From positions 5,758,501 through 5,822,500 of the forward strand of contig NC_009656.1 of the NCBI RefSeq assembly GCF_000017205.1: a DNA stretch of 64,000 nt, in the 5' to 3' direction. Below the pieces are notes generated by a model. That model did not search any database. It saw only the letters and a list, made by a program, of their open reading frames with translations, and was not told the DNA's origin. Origin of the DNA: Pseudomonas paraeruginosa PA7. Lineage in GTDB: Bacteria; Pseudomonadota; Gammaproteobacteria; Pseudomonadales; Pseudomonadaceae. Position 1 is the stretch's first letter; each line of letters begins with the position of its first letter. Position numbers and translations under genes: made by a program. Positions 24,474-36,164 of the stretch are shown piece after piece.

Positions 24474-27413
24474 ATGTCCCGAACACCTCGTTTCCCCCGC
24501 CCGTCGCGTCCCCGGACGCGCCTCTCCCCGATCACCCTGGCCCTGCGTTGCGCGTTATGCGCCCTGGCCGCGGCCGGCACCGGCCTGGCGGGCGCAGCCC
24601 CGGCGCAGGACACCAGCCAGGTGGCGCCCAGCGGTACCCGCCTGGACGACCCGACAGCACGCCACTACCGGATTCCGGCCGGTCCCCTGGGCGCCTCCCT
24701 CGGCGCCTTCGCCAGCCGTTCCGGGCTGTTGCTGTCGTTCGATCCCGAGCTGACCCGCGGCCGCAACGCGCCGGCGCTGGACGGACGCTACACGGTCCTC
24801 GAAGGCTTGCAGCGAGTGCTGTCGCAGACCGACCTGCAGGTCATGGCGGGCTCGACCGGCGCCTACCTGCTGGTCGCGCCACGCAGGTCCGGGGAGGCGC
24901 CGGCCGAACTGTCGCCGGTGGTGGTCTCGGCCGCCGAGCTGGCCGACCCGCAGAAGGACACCTACAGTGCGCCGCGCTCCTCGGTGCACCTCTCCAGCGA
25001 AGACATCGACCGCTTCGGCCGGGTCTCGGTGGGCGACCTGCTCAAGGGCGTGCCCGGCGTCCAGGTCGGCGACAGCCGCAACGGCGGCGCGCTGGACGTG
25101 AACATCCGCGGCATCCAGGGACAGAGCCGGGTGGCGGTGCGGGTCGACGGCGCGGAACAGGCGCTGGACGTCTACCGCGGCTACGCCGGCACCCAGCAAC
25201 GCAGCTACATCGATCCCGACCTGATCAGCAGCGTGACCATCAACAAGGGACCTTCGAACAAATCGGGGGCGATCGGCGGCACGGTGGACATGCAGACCCT
25301 CGGCGTCGACGACATCCTGGTGGACGGCAAGGACATCGGCGTGCGCTTCACCGGCGACGTCTGGAACAACGGCGTCGCGCCGCAGCGCCGCAGCGCCAGC
25401 TCGAAGGACGAGGACCTCGGTGCCACGCCGCACGACGACCGCGGCAGCCTGTTCGGTTCGCAGGCGCAATCCGGCAGCGCCGCGTTCGCCTACCGCAACG
25501 AACGCCTGGACCTGGTCGCCGCCTACGCCCACCGCAACCAGGGCAACTATTTCTCCGGCAGGAAGGGCCAGGACCGCTACCGCGTCTACGACCACCGCGG
25601 CAGAGAGGAAAACAGCGTGGCGACGGTCTACGAGGCCGGCGAGGAAGTGCTCAACTCCTCGTCGGAGACAGAATCGTACCTGCTCAAGGCGACCTGGCGG
25701 ATCGCCGACGAGCACCGCCTCGACCTCGGCTATCGCCGCTACGACGGACGCAACGGGGAGATCATGCCGTCGGACATCTTCCGCCTCGGCACCGCGGGCA
25801 TCTACCAGTACCCGCTGAGCGAAGTGAAGATCGACACCTACACCGCGCGCTACCACTACCTGCCCGAGGGCAATCCCCTGCTGGACCTGAACGCCGGCCT
25901 GTGGCTGACCGAGGCGAAGACCGACACCCTGACCTCGGTGCTGGCGCCGCGCTCGCAGGCCTATCGCCCCGACCGCAACTGGACCCGCCAGGACAACCGG
26001 CGCATCGGCGGCGACCTGAACAACGTCGCGCGCCTGGCGACCGACTATGGCGACTTCAAGCTCGACCTGGGCGGCTCGTTCCAGTTCGAGGACCTCCAGC
26101 CGCAGAAAAGCGTGGTCACCACCCTTCACGATATCAACGCCCAGCGCACCCTGCGCGACGGTTCGCGGCAGGAGTACAGCCTCAACGGCAAGCTGGAGTA
26201 CAAGCCGGTCGAGCGCCTGACCCTGTGGGGCGGCGGCCGCTACAGCCACTTCCGCAGCAAGGACAACGGCATCTCCGCCACGGCGCGGCGCGAGGATCGC
26301 GACGTGCGCTTCATCACGGTGAGCAGGCCCGACTACTACGGCTCGATGATGTGGTTTCCCGACCAGAACGGCGAGTACACCGATGCCACCGACCCACGCC
26401 TGCACAACGGCATCGTCACCGACAACACCAACAATCCGTTCGAAGGCATTCCCTTCGACGAGATCGGCCCGGCCGAGGTGACGGTCCATCCCTCGGCGGT
26501 CACCAACGTGGTCACCGGCTACGACTACGCCGGCAAGCGCAGCAGCAGCGGCGGCGGCTTCGCGCCGGCCTTCGGGATCAACTTCGAGCTGGCCCCGGAC
26601 ACCTTCGTCTACGCCAGCTACACCCAGGGCCTGCGCCTGCCGTCGCTGTTCGAGACCAGCCGCGGCACCCTGCAGGTCGAGCCGGGCAAGGACCTCAAGC
26701 CCGAGCGTTCGCGCAGCTGGGAGATCGGCGTCAGCGCATTGCGCGAAGGCCTGCTGGCAGAACGCGACTCGGCGGCGCTCAAGCTGGCTTACTTCAACAA
26801 CACCATCAGGAACTACATCACCCGCTACTACGACCCGAGCCCCGGCCTGATGGGCCTGATGACCTTCAGCAATACCGACAGCTACCGTACCAGCGGCCTG
26901 GAACTGCAGTCGCACTACGACGCGGGTCGGCTGTTCAGCGACCTGTCGGCGACCTACTACCTGAAGACCGAGACCTGCGACGCGGCATTCGCCGCCAGGC
27001 TGCGCGCCAGCGCGAACCAGTACCGGCACACCGAGAATACGCCGGACTGCACGCCAGGCAGCTTCATGGGTTCCTACACCAACACGCAGAACCCGCCACG
27101 CTTCTCGGCCAACCTGCTCGCCGGCCTGCGCTTCTTCGACGAGACCCTGACCCTGGGCGGGCGCATGACCTATACCTCGGGCCCCACCGCGACGGTGGAC
27201 AAGCCCTGGCAGACCGGCGCCACCACCCCGCAGATCGAGTACCGCTCGGTGCAGCTGTTCGACCTGTTCCTCAACTACAAGCTGTTCGAGCACACCGAGC
27301 TGAACGCCTCGCTGCAGAACCTCACCGACCGCTACTACCTGGACCCGCTGGCGCAGAGCTTCATGCCCGCGCCGGGGCGCACCCTGCGGGTGGGGATGCG
27401 GGCGAAGTTCTGA
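24474..27413 (+). CDS. optI: TonB-dependent outer-membrane transducer (OptI)
   Basis: A 979-residue TonB-dependent receptor with a signalling extension. After a long N-terminal signal region, residues about 65-134 form the STN domain (YRIPAGPLGASLGAFASRSG). A plug (about 165-285, with DLLKGVPGVQVGD) and a 22-strand barrel follow, ending ...LRVGMRAKF with terminal Phe. The STN domain shows that it signals through the adjacent FecR and ECF sigma factor. Barrel features resemble the heme/hemophore and TonB hemoglobin-type receptors, but the ligand cannot be set from sequence. The ATG at 24474 has a weak GAAGAAG site. Confidence 0.92.
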   Translation: MSRTPRFPRPSRPRTRLSPITLALRCALCALAAAGTGLAGAAPAQDTSQVAPSGTRLDDPTARHYRIPAGPLGASLGAFASRSGLLLSFDPELTRGRNAPALDGRYTVLEGLQRVLSQTDLQVMAGSTGAYLLVAPRRSGEAPAELSPVVVSAAELADPQKDTYSAPRSSVHLSSEDIDRFGRVSVGDLLKGVPGVQVGDSRNGGALDVNIRGIQGQSRVAVRVDGAEQALDVYRGYAGTQQRSYIDPDLISSVTINKGPSNKSGAIGGTVDMQTLGVDDILVDGKDIGVRFTGDVWNNGVAPQRRSASSKDEDLGATPHDDRGSLFGSQAQSGSAAFAYRNERLDLVAAYAHRNQGNYFSGRKGQDRYRVYDHRGREENSVATVYEAGEEVLNSSSETESYLLKATWRIADEHRLDLGYRRYDGRNGEIMPSDIFRLGTAGIYQYPLSEVKIDTYTARYHYLPEGNPLLDLNAGLWLTEAKTDTLTSVLAPRSQAYRPDRNWTRQDNRRIGGDLNNVARLATDYGDFKLDLGGSFQFEDLQPQKSVVTTLHDINAQRTLRDGSRQEYSLNGKLEYKPVERLTLWGGGRYSHFRSKDNGISATARREDRDVRFITVSRPDYYGSMMWFPDQNGEYTDATDPRLHNGIVTDNTNNPFEGIPFDEIGPAEVTVHPSAVTNVVTGYDYAGKRSSSGGGFAPAFGINFELAPDTFVYASYTQGLRLPSLFETSRGTLQVEPGKDLKPERSRSWEIGVSALREGLLAERDSAALKLAYFNNTIRNYITRYYDPSPGLMGLMTFSNTDSYRTSGLELQSHYDAGRLFSDLSATYYLKTETCDAAFAARLRASANQYRHTENTPDCTPGSFMGSYTNTQNPPRFSANLLAGLRFFDETLTLGGRMTYTSGPTATVDKPWQTGATTPQIEYRSVQLFDLFLNYKLFEHTELNASLQNLTDRYYLDPLAQSFMPAPGRTLRVGMRAKF

Positions 27414-27482
27414 GTCCCGCCCTCCCCCTCAGGAGTTGTCGGAGGAGCGCCGCGACAGCGTGCGCCAGCGCCGCTCCGGTAG

Positions 27483-27511
27483 GGCGAATAACCGCCCAGC
27501 GGTTATCCGCC
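27483..27511. repeat. REP-like palindrome, copy 3
   Basis: GGCGAATAACCGC-CCA-GCGGTTATCCGCC: 13-base arms with one mismatch, the same family as the copies at 4646 and 4701. It lies between the convergent optI and opdK genes, again at gene 3' ends. Confidence 0.75.
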
Positions 27512-27577
27512 GAAGCACCGGGCCACCCGCTGCCCTGCCCTCCGGGGCCGTCCGGAGGAGCGACGCGACAGCCTGCG

Positions 27578-28831
27578 TCACCACGACAACGGATAGCTCA
27601 CCACCACCCGCGTCTGGTCGAAGTCGCTGTTGAAGCTGCGCCGGTTGCTGGCGTGGTTGAGCCGCACGTTGAGGCGCGCCAGCGGGCCGCTCTGCACGGT
27701 GTAGCCGAGCTCGACATCGCGTTCCCATTCCTTGCCACCGCTACCGACCCTGGTGGTGGCATTCGAGCCATGGCCGTAGCGGACCATGCCGATCAGGCCG
27801 GGCCAACCGAGGCCGACGAAGTCGTAGTCGTAGCGAACCTGCCAGGAGCGTTCGTCGGCATTGGTGAAGTTGCCGTTGAACATGTCGTTGCCCATGCTCC
27901 GCCCGCTGCTGCCGTAGACCGACTGCCAGCCACTGTCGCCGCCGACCTTCTGCAGGCCGAGGTAGAAGGTGTGCAGGCCGATACCGGCGGAAAACAGACC
28001 GTAGAGGGTGTGGCTGTCGATCTCGCCGGCGCGCGCGGCGCCGTCGTCGCGGTCGACGAACAGGCCGAGGTTGGCGCCCAGGGTCCAGTCGCCGACGCGC
28101 TGTTTGTGCAGCAGGTTGGCGTAGCTCTGCCGGTAGATGTCTTCCAGTTGCCCATGCCACAGCCCGACCTGGGTACGTTCCCGGTTGAAGCGGTACTCGG
28201 CGCCGGCGTAGTTGAAACCGTCCGAGTTCTGCGTCGGCGCGCTCCAGGCCGACAGGTCCTGCATGTCCGCCGAATTGCGCAGGCTCACCGCGTCGAAGCG
28301 TCCGGCCTGCAGGGCCAGGCCCGGCAGCTCGCGGGAAACCACGGCGAAGCCGCGGAATGTCTGCGGCAGCAGGCGGCCGTCGTCGTAGCGCAGCAGCGGA
28401 ATGTCCGGGAGCATCTCGCCGATCTTCAGCTCGCTGGCCGAGACCCGCAGCTTGGCGGCCAGGCCGACGCGGCCGTAGTTGTCCGCCGCGCGGCCGTCGT
28501 CGTGCAACGGCAGCAGTTCGGAGTTGCTGGTGCCGCGTCCGCTGTTCAGCTTCACGCCGAACAGGCCGATGGCGTCCAGGCCGACGCCGACGGTGCCGGG
28601 CGTGTAGCCGGAGCTGAACTTGAGGATGAAGCCTTGCGCCCATTCGTCCACCAGGCTCTTGCCGGCGTCGTGGTCGCGGAAATCGCGATTGAAGTAGTAG
28701 TTGCGCAGGACCAGGTCGGTCTTCGCATCCTCCAGGAAGCCGCCCTCGGCGGCTTGCGCGGCAAGACAGGCGAGCATGGGCAGGACCGCCCCTGCGCTGC
28801 GCGGGACTGCGGTTTTACGACGGATTTTCAT
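27578..28831 (-). CDS. opdK: OprD-family porin OpdK (OccK1), aromatic acid uptake
   Basis: A 417-residue OprD-family porin. A signal peptide (MKIRRKTAVPRSAGAVLPML, then ACLAAQAA) is followed by FLEDAKTDLVLRNYYFNRDF, the family's N-terminal strand, and the barrel ends with a terminal Trp (VVVSYPLSW). OpdK of P. aeruginosa imports vanillate and related aromatic carboxylates, which fits the vdh, transporter and mdlC genes upstream in the same direction. The ATG at 28831 gives a normal signal peptide. Confidence 0.92.
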   Translation of the reverse strand: MKIRRKTAVPRSAGAVLPMLACLAAQAAEGGFLEDAKTDLVLRNYYFNRDFRDHDAGKSLVDEWAQGFILKFSSGYTPGTVGVGLDAIGLFGVKLNSGRGTSNSELLPLHDDGRAADNYGRVGLAAKLRVSASELKIGEMLPDIPLLRYDDGRLLPQTFRGFAVVSRELPGLALQAGRFDAVSLRNSADMQDLSAWSAPTQNSDGFNYAGAEYRFNRERTQVGLWHGQLEDIYRQSYANLLHKQRVGDWTLGANLGLFVDRDDGAARAGEIDSHTLYGLFSAGIGLHTFYLGLQKVGGDSGWQSVYGSSGRSMGNDMFNGNFTNADERSWQVRYDYDFVGLGWPGLIGMVRYGHGSNATTRVGSGGKEWERDVELGYTVQSGPLARLNVRLNHASNRRSFNSDFDQTRVVVSYPLSW

Positions 28832-28938
28832 TGTTATTGTGCTCCGTTTTTCAGGGACGACCGGGCCCCGGCAGCCTCTGCGGGCCACCTGGCGGCGACG
28901 GTCGGGTCAGCGGCGGGGCGCGAGCCCCGCCGCCAGGG

Positions 28939-30408
28939 TCAGAACGGGTACTGGCGCGGCGCGTGCTGCACGCTGATCCAGTGGTCGGTGGTGAACTCCT
29001 CGATGGCCCAGTCGCCGTTGAAGCGACCGAGCCCGGAGTTCTTCTCGCCGCCGAACGGCGCGTTGGCCTCGTCGTTCACCGGGATGTCGTTGACGTGGGT
29101 CATCCCCGCGCGAACCTGGCGGGCGAAGCGCACCGCGCGCTCCAGGTCGCGACTGAACACCGCGCTGGACAGCCCGTATTCGCTGGCATTGGCCAGCTCC
29201 AGCGCATGCGCCTCGTCGCGCGCGCGGAGCAGGCCGACCAACGGGCCGAAGATCTCGTCACGGGCGATCTCCATGTCGGCGGTGACCTCGCCGTACACAT
29301 GCGGTGCCAGCAATTGGCCGTCGACGCCCCCCTCGTACAGCGGCTTGGCGCCTTCCTGGCGGGCCAGGCGGATCTTTTCCAGCAGGCCTTCGAGCTGGCG
29401 CGCGTTGACGATCGGCCCGACCGCGGTATCGGCGCGCTGCGGATCGCCGACCCGGAGGCCCTTGACCCGCTCGACGAAGCGCGCAGCGAAGGCGTCGTAG
29501 AGACTGTCCTCGACGATGATGCGGTTGATCGCCATGCAGATCTGCCCCTGGTGCAGGAACTTGCCGAACACCGCGGCGTTCACCGCCTGCTCCAGGTCGG
29601 CGTCGCCGAGCACCACGAACGGGCTGTTGCCGCCCAGCTCCAGCGCCACGTGCTTGAGATGCGCGCCGCCGCTGGCGATGCGGCCGATGTTGCGGCCCAC
29701 CGGGGTCGAGCCGGTGAAGGTCACCAGGCCCGGCACCGGGTGCTCGACGAAGGCGTCGCCGATCTCGCTGCCGGGACCGACCACCACGCTGAACAGCCCG
29801 GCCGGCAGCCCGGCTTCCTCGAAGATCCGCGCCAGCAGCAGGCCGCCACAGACCGGCGTGTCGCTGGCCGGCTTGACCACCACCGCGTTGCCCAGCGCCA
29901 GGGCCGGGGCGATGGAACGCTGGGTCAGGTGCAGCGGGAAGTTCCACGGACTGATCACGCCGACCACGCCGATCGCGCTGCGGTAGACCCGGCTTTCCTT
30001 GCCCGCCACGTCGGAGTCGACGATGCGCCCGTGCACCCGCGCCGGGAACGATGCCGACTCCAGGCTGATGGCACGCGCCGCGCCCCATTCGATCTCGGCC
30101 TTCAGGCGGGTGCTGCCGGACTCGCGGATGATCCAGTCGACGATCTCCTCACGGCGCCGGTCGAACACCTCCACCACCTTGTACAGCACCGCCGCGCGTG
30201 CCGAGGGCCCGAGCGCGGCCCAGGCCGGCTGGACCTCGGCGGCCTTGGCGTAGGCGGCATCGAGGTCGTCGCGGTCGGCCTGCTCGATTTCCAGCAGCAG
30301 GCTGGCGTCGTACGGGTTGCTCACCTTCAACCGCCGGCCGGCCCGGCCATGGCGCCATTCGCCGGCCAAGGGCTGAAGACCGAGGTCGGTATAACGGGAA
30401 TCGCTCAT
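28939..30408 (-). CDS. vdh: Aromatic aldehyde (vanillin) dehydrogenase
   Basis: A 489-residue NAD(P)-dependent aldehyde dehydrogenase. The fold signatures are [19 protein letters not shown], the catalytic glutamate in ALELGGNSP and the catalytic cysteine in [13 protein letters not shown]. It is close to vanillin and benzaldehyde dehydrogenases and would oxidise the aldehyde produced by MdlC, or vanillin, to the acid. The ATG at 30408 follows AGGAG. It lies between the MFS transporter gene (22 bases upstream) and opdK. Confidence 0.9.
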   Translation of the reverse strand: MSDSRYTDLGLQPLAGEWRHGRAGRRLKVSNPYDASLLLEIEQADRDDLDAAYAKAAEVQPAWAALGPSARAAVLYKVVEVFDRRREEIVDWIIRESGSTRLKAEIEWGAARAISLESASFPARVHGRIVDSDVAGKESRVYRSAIGVVGVISPWNFPLHLTQRSIAPALALGNAVVVKPASDTPVCGGLLLARIFEEAGLPAGLFSVVVGPGSEIGDAFVEHPVPGLVTFTGSTPVGRNIGRIASGGAHLKHVALELGGNSPFVVLGDADLEQAVNAAVFGKFLHQGQICMAINRIIVEDSLYDAFAARFVERVKGLRVGDPQRADTAVGPIVNARQLEGLLEKIRLARQEGAKPLYEGGVDGQLLAPHVYGEVTADMEIARDEIFGPLVGLLRARDEAHALELANASEYGLSSAVFSRDLERAVRFARQVRAGMTHVNDIPVNDEANAPFGGEKNSGLGRFNGDWAIEEFTTDHWISVQHAPRQYPF

Positions 30409-30430
30409 CGCTCTTCTCCTCTTTCGAAAA

Positions 30431-31771
30431 TCACAGGGGTTTCTTCGCCGCCGCATCGACAGGCGCTTGCGCCGTCACGCGCGGCCGCAGGTGGATGCAG
30501 GCGATCGCCAGCGCGCCGACCACGCCGGGCACGGCGAAAGCCAGGAAGTTCTGCTGGAACGGCAGTTCCAGTGCCAGCAGGCTGCCACCGAGCAGTGGCC
30601 CGGCGATGGCGCCGAGGCGGCCGACCCCGGCGGCCCAGCCGACCCCGGTGGAGCGCACCCAGGCCGGGTAGAACTGCGCGGCGTAGGCGTGGATCACCGC
30701 CAGGGTGCCGATGGTGGTGGCGCCGGCCACCACCAGCAGGGTATTGAGCAACCAGGGTCCGGGGCGCAGGCCGAGGGCCGCGAGCGACGCCGCGGCCAGG
30801 GCGAAGAACAGCACCAGGGTGCGGCCGGCGCCGAGACGGTCGGCCAGCCAGCCGCCGAACAGCGCGCCGAGGGTGGCACCGATGTTGAGGGTGACCAGGA
30901 ACGCCAGGCTCGAGCCCAGGGCATAGCCGCCGCCGGCCATCAGTTTCGGCAGCCAGGTGTTGAGCCCGTAGCTCATCAGCATGCACATGGCGAATGCCAG
31001 CCACAGCAGCAGGGTGCCGAGCGCCTGGCGGCCGTCGAACAACTGGGCGACCCGTCCGCGCGCGCGCTCCGGCGCGGCGCCGACCGGCAGTTGGGTACCG
31101 GGCCGGTAGGCGGGATCGACCCTGAGCAGCAGCGCGTCCAGTTCGGCGCGCCGCCCCTTGAGTTCGAGGAACGCCGCCGACTCCGGCAGCCAGCGCAGCA
31201 TCAGCGGCACCGCCAGCACCGGCAGCACCGCCACGTAGAACACCGACTGCCAGCCCCAGGCCGGAATCATCACGATCGCCAGCAGCGCCGAAAGCACCGC
31301 GCCGACCGAGTAGAACGCCGACATCACCGTGACCAGGGTACTGCGCCGGCCGGCCGGGGCGAACTCGCTGATCAGGTTGATCGCGCTGGGCACCAGCGCG
31401 CCGAGCGCCAGGCCGGTGAAGAAGCGACCGGCGCCCAACTCCAGCGGGTCGCGGGCGTGGCCGGTTAGGAAGGCGGCGAGGCTCGCCAGCAGGGTGGTGG
31501 CGATCACCAGGCGGCGCCGGCCGAAGCGGTCGGCCAGCGGCGCCAGCAGGGTACCGCCGAAGAGCATGCCGAACAGCGCGCAACTGCCCAGGGTGCCGGC
31601 CTGCACCGGGCTGAGTTGCCACTCCTGCATCAGCCGCGGCACCACCGAGCCGTAGATGACCATGTCGTAGCCGTCGAACAGCATGATGAAACACCCCCAG
31701 CCGAGGATCAGCCAGTGAGTACGGTTAAAGCGGGCAGCATCGATCACCGCCGCAGCGGATTGCCTGTTCAT
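30431..31771 (-). CDS. MFS aromatic acid:H+ symporter (PcaK/BenK type)
   Basis: A 446-residue 12-helix transporter of the aromatic acid:H+ symporter family. Its [13 protein letters not shown] stretch in helix 1, with the conserved acidic residue, and [13 protein letters not shown] in loop 2-3 are family signatures. It would bring the substrate released by OpdK across the inner membrane. The ATG at 31771 follows GAGAGG. It is the second gene of the mdlC-MFS-vdh-opdK set, 85 bases after mdlC. A second related transporter gene is at 34455. Confidence 0.88.
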   Translation of the reverse strand: MNRQSAAAVIDAARFNRTHWLILGWGCFIMLFDGYDMVIYGSVVPRLMQEWQLSPVQAGTLGSCALFGMLFGGTLLAPLADRFGRRRLVIATTLLASLAAFLTGHARDPLELGAGRFFTGLALGALVPSAINLISEFAPAGRRSTLVTVMSAFYSVGAVLSALLAIVMIPAWGWQSVFYVAVLPVLAVPLMLRWLPESAAFLELKGRRAELDALLLRVDPAYRPGTQLPVGAAPERARGRVAQLFDGRQALGTLLLWLAFAMCMLMSYGLNTWLPKLMAGGGYALGSSLAFLVTLNIGATLGALFGGWLADRLGAGRTLVLFFALAAASLAALGLRPGPWLLNTLLVVAGATTIGTLAVIHAYAAQFYPAWVRSTGVGWAAGVGRLGAIAGPLLGGSLLALELPFQQNFLAFAVPGVVGALAIACIHLRPRVTAQAPVDAAAKKPL

Positions 31772-31856
31772 ACCAACCTCTCTTGTTCTTGTTATCGGCG
31801 CACGCGGGCGTCTGGTCGGCACCGCCCACTCTGGCACGGGGCGGTGCCGTGGAACA

Positions 31857-33539
<1,683 letters not shown>

Positions 33540-33543
33540 CTAT

Positions 33544-34440
33544 ATGAGCCCGATCGACCTCAACCTGGTCCGCACTTTCGTCACGCTCTACGAGGCCGGC
33601 AGCGTGACCCTCGCCGCCGAGCGCCTGTTCGTCACCCAGCCGTCGGTGAGCTACGCCCTGGCGCGCCTGCGCGAACTGTTCGACGACGCACTGTTCACCC
33701 GCACCCGCGACGGCATCCAGCCGACCTTCGTCGCCGAGCAGCTGTACGGCACCTTCCGCGAGTCGCTGACGCGCATCGAGGGGGCGGTGCAGAGCATGCG
33801 CCACTTCGATCCGGCGACCACCGAGCGCCGCTTCCGCATCGCCCTCACCGACCTCGGCGAAGTCGGCTTCCTGTCGCTGATCCTCGAACGCCTGACCCGC
33901 GACGCACCGTTCGCCGAGGTGGAGGTGCTGCCGTTGCAGGTGGACGAGGTCGGCGCCTGGCTGAGCAGCGCCAAGGTCGACGCCGCGATCTGCCGCCAGC
34001 CGGTGCCCGGCGCGCGCAGCCAGCGGGTCCTGCACGAACGCTACGTGTGCCTGCTCAGCGACCGCCACCCGCGGATCGGCGACTGCCTGAGCCTGGAGCA
34101 GTACCTGGCCGAACGGCACATCGTGGTGACCCGCACCTCCGGCCACGGCATCGCCGAGGACGTGCTCAAGGCCATGCAGGTGCAGCGCCGCATCAGCCTG
34201 CGGGTACCGCACTTCTCGGTGCTGCCGAAGATCATCCCGGGCACCGAGCTGCTGACCATCCTGCCGGCGCAGATCGCCCACCGCTTCGTCGCCGAGGGCG
34301 GCATGCGCATGCTCGACCTGCCCTTCGACCTGCCGCCGTTCGACGTCTCCCTGCACTGGCACGAGAGCAGCGAACGCTCGGCGGCGCTGAACTGGTTCCG
34401 CACCACCATCGCCGAGGCGATCATCGCCGCCCAGCGCTGA
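33544..34440 (+). CDS. LysR-family transcriptional regulator
   Basis: A 298-residue LysR regulator. The N-terminal winged helix is LNLVRTFVTLYEAGSVTLAA then QPSVSYALARLRELFDDALF, followed by a periplasmic-binding-protein-like effector domain. It is divergent from mdlC and separated by 100 AT-rich bases, so it is the likely regulator of the mdlC-MFS-vdh-opdK operon with an aromatic acid as effector. The ATG at 33544 is chosen over an in-frame GTG nine bases earlier because it begins the conserved region. Confidence 0.9.
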   Translation: MSPIDLNLVRTFVTLYEAGSVTLAAERLFVTQPSVSYALARLRELFDDALFTRTRDGIQPTFVAEQLYGTFRESLTRIEGAVQSMRHFDPATTERRFRIALTDLGEVGFLSLILERLTRDAPFAEVEVLPLQVDEVGAWLSSAKVDAAICRQPVPGARSQRVLHERYVCLLSDRHPRIGDCLSLEQYLAERHIVVTRTSGHGIAEDVLKAMQVQRRISLRVPHFSVLPKIIPGTELLTILPAQIAHRFVAEGGMRMLDLPFDLPPFDVSLHWHESSERSAALNWFRTTIAEAIIAAQR

Positions 34441-34454
34441 CGCCACGACGCACC

Positions 34455-35786
34455 TCATGTCGTCTCCCCGAGTGCCGCCGGCCGCCGGCGCCGGGCGTCG
34501 AGCAACGGCAGCAGCGCGGCGGCGCCGACGAACACCGCGGCGAACACGCCGTAGAGGGCCAGCGGCCGCCAGCCGCCATCGAGGAGCACACCGGCCGCCA
34601 GCGGCGAGAGGATCGCCCCGCCGCGACCGACGCCGATCGCCCAGCCGACCCCGGTGGCGCGCACCGAGGCCCCGTAGCGGGTCGGCGCCAGGGCATAGAG
34701 GCCGGCCACGCAGGCGTTGGCGCAAAGACCGATCAGCAGCCCCAGCGCCAGGGCTGCGCCAGGCAGCCCGGCGCTCAGCGAGAACGCCGCCAGCAGGCCC
34801 GCAGTGAGCAGCATGAACAGCGCCAGCACCCGTTCCAGGCGGAAGCGCGCGGCGAGCCCGCCGAGCAGCGCGGCGCCGAAGATCCCGCCGATGCTCAGCA
34901 GGGTGCCGCCGGTGATGCCCTGGGCGCTGGACAGGCCGGCGGCGACCAGCAGCTTCGGGGTCCAGCTCATGACGAAGTAGAAGCCGAACATCACCAGGAA
35001 GAACAGCGCCCAGAGCAGCAGGGTGGTACGCCCCTGCGCCACGCCGAACAGGCCGGCCAGGCGGCTGCCGCGCCGCGCCTGGCGCTCGCTCGCGGGCGCC
35101 AGTTCGGCGAGCTCGGCACGGCCCAGGCGCCGCGCCAGCGCATTGACCCGCTGCAGCGCGCGGCGTGGCCGGCGGGCGAGGAGGAAGTCCAGCGACTCCG
35201 GCAGGCACAGGCAGACCAGCGGGATCACCGCCAGGGTCAGGCCGCCGCCGAAGGCGAACACCGAGCGCCAGCCCCAGGCGTCGATCAGCCCCACCGCGAG
35301 CAGCCCGCCGAGGGTCGCGCCCAGGGCATAGCCGGTGGATTGCAGGCTGACCGCCAGGCCGCGCCAGCGGCGCGAGGCGTACTCGCTGGCGATCACGTTG
35401 CTGCTGGCGAGGATGCCGCCGATGCCCAGTCCGGTCAGCCCGCGCAACGACGCCAGTTGCCAGGCCGCCTGGCTCAGCGCCGAGGCGAGCATGCCCAGGC
35501 CCGACAGCGCCAGGCAGGCGAGGATCAGCGGGCGGCGCCCCCAGCGGTCGGCCCAGGGCGCGATGAACAGCGAGCCGGCGGCCATGCCGAAGAGGCCGGC
35601 GCTGAGCAGCAGGCCGAGTTCGGTGCCGCCGAGGCTCCATTCGCTGGCCACCGACGAGGCGGTGAAAGCCATCACCAGCACGTCGAAGCCATCGATCAGG
35701 TTGAGCACGACGCAGACAGCCACCGCCAGCCACTGGAAGGGCCGCATCGGTTCGTCGTCGAGGACGCGGCGCAGGTCCTGGTTCAT
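34455..35786 (-). CDS. vanK: MFS transporter VanK-like (aromatic acid:H+ symporter)
   Basis: A 443-residue 12-helix transporter of the aromatic acid:H+ symporter family, with DGFDVLVMAFTASSV in helix 1 and PWADRWGRRPLIL in loop 2-3. It is a paralogue of the transporter at 30431. Its position divergent from vanAB, with a VanR-type box on its side of the gap, argues for vanillate or protocatechuate transport. The ATG at 35786 follows GGGAGGG. Confidence 0.87.
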   Translation of the reverse strand: MNQDLRRVLDDEPMRPFQWLAVAVCVVLNLIDGFDVLVMAFTASSVASEWSLGGTELGLLLSAGLFGMAAGSLFIAPWADRWGRRPLILACLALSGLGMLASALSQAAWQLASLRGLTGLGIGGILASSNVIASEYASRRWRGLAVSLQSTGYALGATLGGLLAVGLIDAWGWRSVFAFGGGLTLAVIPLVCLCLPESLDFLLARRPRRALQRVNALARRLGRAELAELAPASERQARRGSRLAGLFGVAQGRTTLLLWALFFLVMFGFYFVMSWTPKLLVAAGLSSAQGITGGTLLSIGGIFGAALLGGLAARFRLERVLALFMLLTAGLLAAFSLSAGLPGAALALGLLIGLCANACVAGLYALAPTRYGASVRATGVGWAIGVGRGGAILSPLAAGVLLDGGWRPLALYGVFAAVFVGAAALLPLLDARRRRPAALGETT

Positions 35787-35941
35787 GGACGGCCCTCCCC
35801 GATCGGAGAGGAGGGAAGGCACGGCAGGCGGAAGCCAGACGCGGGAATGCAGGAATCCATCATCGGGAAAGCCCTTTTCTTGTTGTTGTACGCACGGCAA
35901 GCGCAGGCACCCTGGCACCGTTGCGGCGATCGGGCAATACA

Positions 35942-35953
35942 ATTGGATCCATT
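35942..35953. promoter_or_regulatory. VanR-type operator, vanK side
   Basis: ATTGGATCCATT, one base from the perfect palindrome on the vanA side. It lies 156 bases before vanK. The ATTGGATCCAAT type of site is known for VanR repressors of vanillate genes in other bacteria. Confidence 0.65.
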
Positions 35954-36126
35954 GACAAGGCAAAAAGCAGGATCACCAGCACCTATCCAGCCTTCTGCAC
36001 TGGCTAGGAGGGGCTCTGAAACGCGAAGAAGCACCCGTTCTTTCACGTAAAACTTTTATGTTCGGCTATCGAACAGATTATTTTTTGTACAGAAGCAATT
36101 GACTTGGAATAATTCACTCGCAAATC

Positions 36127-36138
36127 ATTGGATCCAAT
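36127..36138. promoter_or_regulatory. VanR-type operator, vanA side
   Basis: A perfect palindrome ATTGGATCCAAT, 26 bases before the vanA ATG, so bound VanR would block transcription start or early elongation. Vanillate would release the repressor. Confidence 0.75.
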
Positions 36139-36164
36139 ACAAGAACAACCAAGAGGATCCGACG

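Larger units (their letters stand above)
35787..36164. promoter_or_regulatory. Divergent vanK-vanA control region
   Basis: This 378-base gap is less GC-rich than its surroundings, especially 36040-36130. It holds two VanR-like palindromes (35942-35953 and 36127-36138). A TTGACT at 36099-36104 could be the -35 of vanA. No gene is visible. Confidence 0.7.

Noticed and set aside
24548-29500. A 1650-codon open frame on the plus strand across optI and beyond
   Set aside because: It is a shadow frame produced by high GC; it runs antisense through opdK and vdh, and its product is arginine/proline-rich low-complexity sequence.
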